Source of the DNA: Bolinopsis microptera
Taxonomy: Eukaryota > Ctenophora > Tentaculata > Lobata > Bolinopsidae
Reading direction: 5' to 3'
Length of the DNA stretch: 64,000 bases
Assembly (NCBI RefSeq): GCF_026151205.1
Contig: NC_087077.1
Span: forward strand, 3,348,001 to 3,412,000
The notes beneath the pieces were generated by a model. That model made no database searches. It was not told the DNA's origin and saw only the letters and a program-made list of their open reading frames with translations. The number at the start of each line of letters is the position of its first letter. Position 1 is the stretch's first letter. The position numbers and the translations under genes are program-made. Shown here piece by piece: positions 13,401 to 25,400 of this stretch.

Positions 13401-16400
13401 TGTAGCTGCTCATTCGGTTCTGGTAATGGACTCAAATCATACCTCGGTACAGTCAATCACAATCCTAGTGTTGGGGTGTCCTAGATTCTGTTTTTAAACA
13501 CTTACTGTCAAAGTTAAGCAAAGCAGCACTCATGGATATATGCATTATTCCTTTGCTTCCAGTTGGTGTAAACTTAAAGCACAGTTCATCATTTGGATCT
13601 CACTCAGTTCACAATCGCGACCTCATATTAGAGTAAATGTTTTTAATAATAGTCAGGGACGAAACGGAATCTCGTTAGCTTTTCGTGTTAAAAGCGATTT
13701 CTCAACGGTTATCACCTCTCTAGATGATTCTTAAAACATTTGGACTTCATTGCATTTTTGAAATAAATGCAATGAGGGCGTTTTCGGCCACACCCTTTTT
13801 CAGGGTTTCGCGGTCACTCGAATTTTTGTATATCAGCTCAGGAAGGTCTAAAAGACTATTCCGATACACCAAAATGTGCCTAATAGCCACATTTATATAC
13901 AACTTCTGGAGCAACATATACCTTAAAATGCTTCGTTTCGGAATTATGGCCGAAAAACGGTTTTTGGCTTGACGCAGTTCATAATTTCCGTGATTTTTGG
14001 TATTTCCGCCTAGGAAGGTCGTAGAGACTATTCTGATATACTAAAATGTACATAATGGCCACATTTATTTACAACTTATGAAGCAACATATACCCTAAAA
14101 GGCTTACTTTCGGAAATGTGGCTGAAAAACGAAATTTTGCCGAGCGAACAAGACAGTATTCACAAATGGGCTATTGGACTGTTAACTAAAAAGGTCTTAA
14201 AGAAGACTCATGAGGAACATAGCATTTGTCACAAGATGTAAGATGACTCACTTTGTGTCCAGAAACACTCACAAAAATTGTAGAATAATCTACTTTATTG
14301 GGCATCTCTCTTAATGGGCCAGGACAGCAGCATATTTGTGTCTTACGAAAGGGCAATTTTTCAAAATTACGGTTTCTTTAGTAAAGGTCAAAGTAAAGGT
14401 CAAAGGGTCAGTTGCTAACAGCAAATTGTTTGCAATTGCCGACTCATGCACATCATATACTCAAAAACGTTCACTTTAGGAGTGATAAGTAAATAAGTTT
14501 AACTATACTGCATGATTTGTGAAAACTCCAACAATTTTTCATTGGCACCAATTTAGCCAAAATGTAATGACCAAAATTCAACTTTTAATTTATTCATTCC
14601 ATAAAACCATATTGTTGCTTGACCGCTGACCAGTACCCCACTTTATAATTATAATTGACTTCACTGCCTCGACCAATATTGGTCTGTAATCCCTGGATTG
14701 AGATCTGTTGGCTGCAGTTTAATTTAGCTCATTTACCATTTAAATAGTAATACCGCAGTGGTTTGGTTCGCATAGATTTTCCCATCATATGATAATGTGT
14801 GTCATTCCCTCGTTTTTTAATCAAGTGGTTTCTAGCTAGCTCTTTTGTTATTACAGCTGCCTCGAGATCTTATCTAGGGCACTAATGCATTAGTACTAGA
14901 ACACTAGAACTGTAATTCTAGAACTTCAGATTAATATTACTTGACTGAATGGCAGGGTTCGAGATTCGACTCTAAAACTCTCAGTTTAGGAGTGATTAGT
15001 AGATGCATGATGTGCGAAAACTCCAACTAGACAAGGATCATGCTTAAGCAAAGTGTTCCTCGACTTGAACTTAAGTCTCGTAAGCCCAAACTGGAGTTTG
15101 GGCCACTGAATCGAATACAACCTGATATTAATTTTAGGATTTCGGGAAATTCATTCAGATTTTTATTCTTTGGTTTTTCAATTGTGCTACGAATCCGAGT
15201 TTGAGTTGATAACACCGAATTTCCTGTTTGACTCTCAAAGAGAGGAACCAAGGCGTAGGTTCCTCTTTTTGGCTCTAAGATCCAACTTTAAGATCGGACT
15301 TCGGAGATCATTGCGTCGGAGATCATGTAAGTGTAACATCAGTACCGGAGATCAGACTTTTTTGCTTGATATTGGACCTATAAATCTAATGATATATTCG
15401 AAACAGCACGGGATTTAACCAAGGTTAATTTAGATAAGATATACCAGCTTTCGGGGTTACAAGACCCCACGAAAGGCAGGCAGAGCATCCTAAATCCTCA
15501 TGCTATCCTCACGTTGACCATCTAGGTCCATACCCCAGCCTCTCATTAGAAAACAGCTACTAGGCCCGATATCCGTCCCTTGTCCCGTAGTACTAGTGCC
15601 CCGTAAGTAAGAGATCGTTCAGATTTTGGTCATTTAGACCCCCTCCCCGCTCTAAAATCCACTTTAGCACTTTACCCAAAGCTGGAAAAATTTCACATGT
15701 GAAACCTAAATAGCTAAATCAGCATCTCGAGACCTTCTATTATATAAACCCCGTGATCCTACTATAAGCTTATAACTTATAAGGCATTGCATGCCGAAAT
15801 TAAGATCCACCTCAACTGGTGATATGAACCTGGTATGTTACCTGAATGCCCTCAGTCAAATTTCGAACCCTGCTAATGCTATTCTGCCAAGTAACCTTAA
15901 TCTAGGTAAACTATAGGTAAAAATATAATATTAATCATAAGCTAAAATGTACTAATCTTTGTATTCTAAATGGGGAAAAAGAAGAAACATTGTCAGTCAG
16001 TCGAGAAAATTGTCAGTCAGGCTATATGGCAGCTTTGTAGATGTTGTGACTATTCTAGTAGTGGTCCCAGGCTTGCGACTGGAATTGCGGTGTTAAATCG
16101 ATTTAATGGTATACCAACGATCCACCTCCCACTTGTTGTTTGGTACTTAGCATTAATAGTGTTAGCTGTAGCCATTTATAGCAAGAATCTTAAAACTAAA
16201 GGGGATGACAAGGAAAAGAGGAAGGAAAAAGAAAAACGGGACATACAATTAATTAAAGTATTTATAGGAGCATTAGATATTGTAATTACAAGCTTCAATA
16301 ATAAATCACTGACTAAAACTTCTAATTAAAATGACATAATATGAGGTTCTAGAATTACAGTTCTAATGTTCTTAGTTAGTGCCCATGCCCCAGATAAGAT

Positions 16401-19400
16401 CTCGAGGCAGCTGTAATAACAGAAGAACTAGCCAGTCACCACTTGATTAAAAAACGAGGGAATGACACGCATTATCATACAATGGGAAAATCTATGCGAC
16501 AAAAAAAAGAATATGGGGTCATTCTGAAGTGAGAACCAAACCACTGCGGTATTATAGGAAATTAACTAAATTAAACTGCGGCCAACAGATCTCAATCCAG
16601 GGATTACAGATCAATATTGGTCGAGGCACTTAAAGTAGGGTCTGGTCAGCTGTCAAGCAACTATCTGGCCCGGATCCAGTGCCGATTTATTTTAGGTGCG
16701 GTATTCTTGGTACATATATCATGGTTTCATGGCATGAATATAAATAAAAAGGTTGAAATTGAATTTTGGTCAACAACGTTAATGTGGCTCTAGCTATGTG
16801 TTGGTTCAGCCGAATTAATTATTATGTTTAATCAAGTTTATTTTTCTCGTTAGTTGTCATCCGGCCAAACATTAAGCAACTTATATTGCAGTACCATTCA
16901 TCAATTTGTATATCAAAATATGTCATTGTAATTTTGCATGGCTTAAATGTAACGCTTGATTTATATATATAATGATTAATTGAATTTTCAAATAAAAAAA
17001 AAACACGTTTTATTTAAATTGGTGCCAAGGAAAAATTGTTGGGGTCGGGTTGTCACAAATCATGTAGTAGTTATTTACTAATGACTCCTTAAGTGAGCGT
17101 TTTTGAGTATATGATGTACATGAGTCGGCAATTGCGAACAATTTGCTGTTAGCAGCCGATCCTTTGACCTTAAGAAACCGTAATTTTGAAAAATTGCTCT
17201 TTCGTAAGACACAAATATGCTGCTGTCCTGGCCCATTAAAGCATTAAGAGAGATGCCCAATAAAGTAGATCATTCTCCAATTTTTGTAGGTGTTTCTGGA
17301 CACAAAGTGAGTCATCTTACATCTTGTGACAAATGCTATGTTCCTCATGAATCTTCTTTAAGACCTTTTTAGTTAACAGTCCAATAGCCCATTTGTGAAT
17401 ACTGTCTTGTTCGCTCGGCAAAAATTCGTTTTTCAGCCACATTTCCGAAAGTAAGCCTTTTAGGGTATATGTTGCTTCATAAGTTGTATATAAATGTGGC
17501 CATTATGTACATTTTAGTGTATCAGAATAGTCTCTGCGACCTTCCTAGGCGAAAATGCCAAAAATCACGGAAAATATGAACTGCTTCAAGCCAAAAACCG
17601 TTTTTCGGCCATATTTCCGAAAAGAAGCATTTTAAGGTATATGTTGCTTCATAAGTTGTATATAAATGTGGCTATTAGGCACATTTTGGTGTATCGGAAT
17701 AGTCTTTTAGACCTTCCTGAGCTGATATACAAAAATTCGAGTGACCGCGAAACCCTGAAAAAGGGTGTGGCCGAAAACGCCCTCATCGCATTTATTTCAA
17801 AAATGCAATGAAGTCCAAATGTTTTAAGAATCATCTAGAGAGGTGATAACCGTTGAGAAATCGCTTTTAACACGAAAAGCTAACGAGATAGCCTTTTAGA
17901 ACGGTTGGGATCCGACTATAATACGCAATTGGACAACTAAACCGAAACATGCTATAACTAAACAATGTTATTGTTCCGTTCCTGATTGAACAGTTAGCAT
18001 CACAGTCAGTTGGAGGAGCGACCAACACACTATCAAGATCGGTTGTTTATCTTAGTCTACCCCCCCCCCCCCCCCTAACAGTTTGTATTGTACGTGGGCA
18101 ATGGGCACGGTTATATAAGTACAACAATCACACCGTTTCAAGTTCATGACGTAATCATGGCGTGATTACCGCGGTGCAGATATTGCACGTGGACCTTGCC
18201 GAGCCGAGATGTGGTAGAGATAACAATGTGAACAGAGGGTCAAATAAAGATAAGGAAAGTAAACACACGATATCGATCTGCTGACTCGTCCTGTTTGTGA
18301 TTGGACGGATCGGTGTCACATGACAGAACACCTCTATTACAAGTGGTCGCTCGTTGAGGATGACGGAGCACATCAGGGCTGCCCGTCGTCAGAATAAATT
18401 TAATTCAGTTGTTAGTATAATTGTTATATTGTGGTGTTGGTAACCTACCTTCGTTGTGTTTCTTTTGACTTTGTTATGCTCTGGAAATTGTGAAAATTAC
18501 GCTCTGGAAATTGTGATAGTACCTGCTCTGGAAGTTGTGATAGTACCTGTTCGATTTGTTAAGGAGACGATCTCCCTGTTCATATGTTTGTTATATATGG
18601 TAATTTATTATGTAACTTATTTATGTATATTATTCCTTAGTCTCGTATGACCATAGTTGGTACTACAATAAGTGGGTTTCACTTCTAAGCTACCGTATAC
18701 TAAATTGTTGCAGGATCAGAATGTTCGTGAGGAACAGTCACCAAAAGTGAGTTGCTTACCTGCTGTGTGTTTTCGTACTCTGGTCTTCCCTCAAGTTGCA
18801 AAGCTGCAATAAACGTATCGCAAAGAACATTTATATCTGAAAATTGTGTTAGTACCAGTTTGATCAGTTAAGGTGAGGATTGCCTCGATCTGTCGGGTTC
18901 AGCTTAACTGCCTAGGGCATGAGTAGAACCGAAGGATCAAAACATATGTTGCTTGTTGCTCGTATCAACTTTAAAACATCAATTTTGAGGGATAAGGAAG
19001 TGTTTATAGGTTCTGAAACCTAGCTAAATCGATTTTTCGTGCAATTTTAGGTCAGAAACAGTCATCAAAATGAGTTAATAAGAAGGTCGATTTCTCGGTT
19101 ATTTTTGAGCTTTCGTTCAGAAAATAATCCGGGGCCTTCAAAGGGGGGTAACAAGAAAGCGTTACAAGTGTTACAAGCCTTCTATAATACAAAATGTGTA
19201 TCATCTCTTCAACCCGCTGAACATGTGCTTACCCTAAAAATGTAAACAAATGTGTTTCACCTCCTCAACCCGCTGAACATGTGCTTACTATTAAAGTAAA
19301 CAAATGTGTTTCACCTCCCCACCAGTATCCACATCTATAATACATCTAATCGTGAATAAAGTGACTCCATTTCAATCTGTTGAGGGATTACGATCAAAGA

Positions 19401-22400
19401 CCTTCTTTTGTTCTTTATCAATTATCGATAGTATTAAAAGTCGCTGCATCATGAACTTGCCATCTGATTATTAATAATGAACTATCTGCGAATATTTTTT
19501 GGAGGAAAAATTATTCTATATCATTAATTAATCGCATTATACGGCATATGCAGTTAGATAATTAGCGTATATAATGTGCTTCCTGATTTTTTAAAGTAAG
19601 AATTTCTTTCCAATGTTTTTGATGTTAAGTCATGACCCTAACCATAGTTATTATATGGCCATGTCGAATGTCGATCTTATCTCATCGTACATAGCAGTAC
19701 CATGTACTCAAGTATGTTAGAACGAATAACGGCCGATGGTGCGATAAAGTGCGGTATTCGGTCAAAAGTGCGGTTCCGCACCCACCGCACGAATATGTTG
19801 CCTCTGCAGTAAACGGTCGTCATTAGTTGTGAGTTAGCCTTGTTGCGATGCAAATGGCGACTTTGGTTGTAAGTTGTTAAGAGACAACGGTTATGATAGT
19901 TACTTTTAAACCAACCTGATGAGATAACCATACACCACCGAACCTTTTACAATTAAGAGTTATATTATCGGATTTAATTGATATACCGATTGTATTCCAT
20001 TTGTATCATTTCTATTCGACGGAGAACAAAGTCGCCATTACATAGCTTAGGTTGATGAAATAGTTATTAATAGATTAGTGGTTGTGTCTAATCCATTTGA
20101 CTTTGTGATTTCCTGATTTTTTCTTTTTTGGAGTTATAAATTACGACTCACAATATACAGGGTAAAAACCAAGAAATAAAATTACTTTTGTTAAGGCTAT
20201 AGTTGAAAATAATTACTTGGAAATAATAAATAAGTAATACACATGAACATTTTGTAGGATATATTTTTTTTCTAAAATAAAAATTGTCAAATTTATTTTT
20301 CTCGATAAATTGGAACTTAAAGGTTGAATGAGTTTTTAAATTTTTGAATAAAAGTTGAAAGAAACGTAATTGTATTATTTTGTAGTTTAGCTATGTCTAA
20401 GACTGTTCCTAACTAAATTTCAAGCAATTATTTGAAAACTGTTAAATTGTTCCACAGTAGTTTCTTTGTACCCAGCATGGCGGGAACATGGCGGGAACAT
20501 GGCGGGAACATGGCGGGAACACATTGCAAACCTCCGCTTTTATCTACAAGTATTTATAAGAACCTTGGATCACATCCTGATAACTTGGTGGCTGAGTAGC
20601 TAGCAGTGAGCTGTGTGGGATGCACGTGTAGGGGGGTGGAGGCAGGGTACTGGTTACAGGATATTGTAGTGTAGTTTGAGAGGAAGGAATGTATCCAACT
20701 GAGGGTCCTCCAGGAGCGGGACGGGCGATGACGGTAACAGTTATTTGCTGAGGTACTGGGATTTGGGCAGGCGCTCTGGCATTTCGTCGACATATCGACT
20801 TTTTGATGATCACGATTGCAATGGTCACAATTGTAATGATCAGTAGAAAAATAAACACAACTCCTGCAAGACCCGTGTAGTTAATACTTGTTTTAACATA
20901 AATATCATGATAATATGATATCGGCGAAGTAGTTATCGGAGAAGTAGTTGACAGATATGTACTATTATTCATCTTCAAGCCTCAAACTACAACAGAAAAT
21001 GGAGAAGTTTCCAAAGATAATTTGGAACCATAACAAAGTAATAAGAACGGTGATAATTTCTAGCTCCAAGTGGCAATATGGGCATACTGAACCAGGTGTT
21101 ATGTAATGAAATATGATCATACTGTTAGTGTGCCACCTCACCCTTATCTAAATGGTACCTCTTATGTAATGGTGAAATCTTTCGGTTTTGGCTTTACCCA
21201 GGTGGACTGAAAGTTCTGGATCAAATTGTTGGGTCGCGTTGATTCAATTTGGAGATTTTTAATGCAATCCTTTACTTCAGGAAAGCTTCATTATAGTAAG
21301 CATCGGAGTTTTATTATTCTGGCTATCTTCAATGTGAAAAAAGCTGAAGCCAAATAATTGAAACTAGGTTAATAGTAATGGGATACACTGAAATCTGTAA
21401 CCGTCCGCCAATGTCCATGCTCTGTACAACAGATCTGACGAGGTTCGGTTAAAACATTATTTAACCTACAGCCTAGCGAGGCAGAGGGATTTACCGTAAA
21501 ACCCCGATTTACCGCGGCCATTTCCTTCCCCCAAATAGGGCTGAACATACATAATGTAAACAATTGAAACCCCGATTTATCTTTTACTGCAAACCCTGAT
21601 ATTCCGAAGCTTTTTCCTTTTTCGTAAACTCCGCGGCAAATCAAGGAATTTATTACAATTTGTTCCAATAAACTTTGGGCACTTCAGGTAAAGGAAGGGG
21701 ATCCAAGAAAGATCCTGTACCGGAACAAGATCAGACGACCAACATACAAGAGACTACGAGGAGGGGATGTGGTATTGCACTGTCTCACCTAGCTAGAGAA
21801 CTGGGGGAAAGGTTGCTGGATCTGTTAGACGTTCTCGGGAAGGAGGTCTGGAGATTTAATTTTAATTTTGGTATTTTAACGCTGATTTTGAGTTGATACA
21901 CCTTAACAAACCTGAAAAATTTATTTATACAGATGTTGTTGTTTAGGGAATGTCAACACGATTGTTTTGTAGGTGTTCAGTGTGTTAGAGGTGGAGCTGG
22001 AGGTAACGCAGGGGGAGGAGGTCCAGCTCAAAAACAAGGTTTGTTTAAAAACTATTTAGTCCGAGAACAGTTATGTGTTATTGTGTTATTGTGTTATTGT
22101 GTTATTGTGTTATTGTGTTATTGTGTTATTGTGTTATTGTGTTATTGTGTTTAGCGGATATTACAATTCCCGTCCCCACAAAATTCTGGCTTTTCTGAGA
22201 ATTCGCTGATTCTTTAGTGTCCTCCTCCTGTCTCTGTATTAACAAATAATCCCATCTAAAAGTTTAACAAATTTGTTGTACCGGAACGGAATTCATAATG
22301 CAAAACAATCTCATTTGATGTGGATTGGAAATCAAAGATCTGTCTTTCTCGCAACGCAAACTATTTTTGAATTCTGAAAGTTATGGTCGGGTTCTGTTCA

Positions 22401-25400
22401 GTGTTTCTTGACATTGGAACAAAAAATTCGGCTACCGGACAACTGAACCCAATTTGGACTTTTTCTAGACAGGGTAGCTTGGGAAAATAATCTTAAACCC
22501 AATCAGTCTACCTAATTAACTTTGAAACGAAAACTGAACCCAATTGTCAGTTATAAATAACTAACAGATAAACAGCAAAGAAAGTATTGTGCACACTACC
22601 TTAACCGTCACTGGCCAACTAAATCCTTCGGCTTCCTGTAATTGGCTGGTTACACGTGTGTAACAATGTGGCTGTTGGAATACTCCGAAGTAAAATAAGT
22701 GTGTAGATTTAAAAAAAAAGATGACAAGGTCTCAGCTCAGGTGCCTTTCGATCGCGAGATCTGATCTAACAAGCTTACATGTTCACGGAGCGTGCCAAAA
22801 AGGATACGATCCACTGCTCCTCAAGCATCAAGATCCTACCGAAGACTGAACCATGGCAGGCCCTCCCAAAGCATTAGAATACACGAGATCTGAGCCAAGT
22901 AATCTGAGCAAAGTAACCTAGCCTTAACCACTTTATTGGCTAGTGCCCGAAGTGGTCTTACCAACGAGGAGGATACTTTGACTTCTTCCTTTACTGGGCA
23001 AGTAAGCAGTGAGCTACTAGTTCGCTAATGGTATTGGGACAGCTGCAATGACACAGTTTACTTGTCTTTTTGAGTAGTGAGCTACTAGTTCAGTAATGAT
23101 ATTTTGACAGTTTGGTAATATTGACCCCATGCAAAGACCTGCAACATCTTCGCCCCATTCACCCAGCCTCATAACATGGCCAAGTCAACTGGGGATCTTA
23201 CCCTTTTTTAGTGAGTGGGCTTACCTCAACTAATGGTATTGTAGTAGCGAATATCTGTTGAAAAGTGATCTGTATGCAGGATTGGAGAAGCAATGGTCAT
23301 AGTATGCCCTTGTGGTCTTGGTGGTTAAAAAAAAGATGACAAGGTATCAGGTGCCTTTCGATCTGATCTAACAAGCTTACATGTACACGAAGTGTGCCAA
23401 AAAGGATACGATCCACTGCTCCTCAAGCATCGAGATCCGACCCAAGACTCGAGATCTGAACCATGGCAGGCCCTCCCAAAGCATTAGAATACACGAGATC
23501 TGAGCCAAGTAATCTGAGCAAAGTAACATAGCCTGAACCACTTTATTGGCTAGTGCCCGAAGTGGTCTTACCAAATACCAACGAGGAGGATACTTTGACT
23601 TCTTCCTTTACTGGGCAAGTAAGCAGTGAGCTACTAGTTCGCTAATGGTATTGGGACAGCTGCAATGACACAGTTTACTTGTCTTTTTGAGTAGTGAGCT
23701 ACTAGTTCACTAATGACATTTTGACAGTTTGGTAATATTGACCCCATGCAAAGACCTGCAACATCTTCGCCCCATTCACCCAGCCTCATAACATGGCCAA
23801 GTCAACTGGGAATCTTACCCTTTTTTAGTGAGTGGGCTTACCTCAACTAATGGTATTGTAGTACCGAATATCCTGTTGAAAAGTGATCTGTATGCAGGAT
23901 TAGAGAAGCAATGGTCATAGTATGCCCTTGTGGTCTTGGTGGCTAAACAGTTTTTGTTAGTTTATAGCTTGCGGCTGGCGGCAGGAACCATTTTATTAAA
24001 AATTAAAAAACAAAATCCAACAAATATTCAGGCCAAACATCGAGATCTGAGCCAAGTAATCTGAGCAAAGTAACTTGAACTACTTTATTGGGTAGTGCCC
24101 GAAGTGGTCTTACCAACGAGGAGGATACTTCGACTTCTTCTACCTTAGGGGTCGTTCACATATTACGTAATCATTTTTTGGAACATTTTCACCTCCCCCT
24201 CCCTAATAAGTTTTACACATTGTGTCAAAATTACACTAGCGTAATCATTCGGAACCCCCCCCCCCCCCTCCAGCTGATTACGTAATATGTGAACGACCCC
24301 TTAGTGTGACAGACATAGTGGATAAGTTCTCACTACCAAGGATTATCGATTATCGCCTTCATACAAGCAACAAAACGATTCACCAAATGCGGAGAAAACG
24401 AAGTTTAACGTTTTTCTCCGCTTATTAATATTTTACCGGGGTAAGCACTAAGCACAGGGCTCCAATGCTCTAAATTACAGTGGTCATGACCTATCCTATA
24501 GTGATAATGACCACAGTCCCCTGCAAAGAAGGAGAACCTGAAAATCTGATCGTTGGGTTCAGTTGTCGTATTTCCGATTTCAGTGCAGTTGTGATATGAC
24601 CTGGGTTCAGTTGTCGTTTTGGGATTTAAGCTAATTGGTCACCAAATTAAGCTGATTGGGTACCTGTTAACAGCGTGGGAACTAGGTTCAATTGGGTTCA
24701 GTTGTCGGTCACCCAAAAATTCAGTCCAACTTATAGTAAAAGAAACTCTCAAAAGCAAAAATTCACATCCATCTGCATCAGTCTACACCTGAATATTGCA
24801 TCACATCATCACATCATGAATATACTGCATCACCTACAGCTGGAAATTTACATGCTATCATGTGGGCTGAGCTACATTATCTAGTACACAAATTATGGTA
24901 ATACATTCCAGAGTGCAGACTGCAGTATTAGTGCCAGTATTACCGTAATACTGCAACCGCTTATATCACCTCTTAGTGTCTAAACTGTTGCTTTGAGAGA
25001 TTGCAAATGTAAAAACAAAAGGTTTGCCTAGAAAGCTGTTTTGATCCATGGCACCACGCAACTCACTCATTTGGTGGTTAGCTCTCTCTTTCATGTCACA
25101 GAGTCAAACATGTACCTCTCAGTTCTCACTTCTCATCATGTTTATGTCAACCCTTTTATTCGATTCATAAGCTTATCCCATGTAGAGAGTATGCATACTA
25201 ACAATAAGTAATAATTCCACGGATAAATTATATTATTTGATCCGTTTGTTTTTTCTTATTAATATTATGATAATTTTGTTCGTCACGTACCGTCATGTAG
25301 TTGTTGCTAGGATACAGTGCTTTATAATGTGGTATATTTGTGAAACGTTTGTAGAGATAGCTCTAGCTAATAGATGTTCAATTAAGACAACAAAATGATT

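Larger units (their letters stand above)
10933..19339. mobile_element. 8.4-kb DNA transposon with about 1.28-kb terminal inverted repeats, IS5/PIF-like DDE transposase
   Basis: Left arm 10,933-12,220 and right arm 18,061-19,339 are inverted copies that I could follow over their whole length. They start GATGTGGATACTGG (preceded by TATA) and end in a G/C homopolymer of about 15-22 bases next to AACAGTTTGTATTG. TATA flanks both ends and is either part of the repeat or a target duplication. The left interior (12,270-13,600) encodes the transposase. A second element (13,649-17,925) sits beside the transposase and probably separated its 5' exons. Each arm contains a mirrored 64-codon frame (11,627-11,821 minus; 18,456-18,650 plus) that is part of the repeat, not a gene. 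The near identity of the arms suggests recent activity or gene conversion. Confidence 0.85.
22438..24708. mobile_element. Possible composite element: 615-bp tandem repeats between inverted CAACTGAACCC motifs
   Basis: The left side has GACAACTGAACCCAATT (22,438) and another CTGAACCCAATTGTC (about 22,537). The right side has GGGTTCAGTTGTCG at about 24,556, 24,603 and 24,693, the last within AATTGGGTTCAGTTGTC, an exact inverse of the left motif. Between them, two copies of a roughly 615-bp unit (about 22,712-23,326 and 23,327-23,942) are followed by a partial third (24,036-24,145) that is cut by a MITE. No coding sequence is recognised. Whether the motif arrays are the ends of one mobile element is inference. 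Confidence 0.5.

Noticed and set aside
15970-16329. 119-codon Lys-rich ORF as a gene
   Set aside because: It lies in an insert of the nested palindrome and has no recognised domain; mentioned only as part of that element.
17925-18060. THAP-like zinc finger start (CYCSVPD) as the missing N terminus of the transposase
   Set aside because: It is on the opposite strand to the transposase, is followed at once by a stop, and is too short to distinguish from chance.
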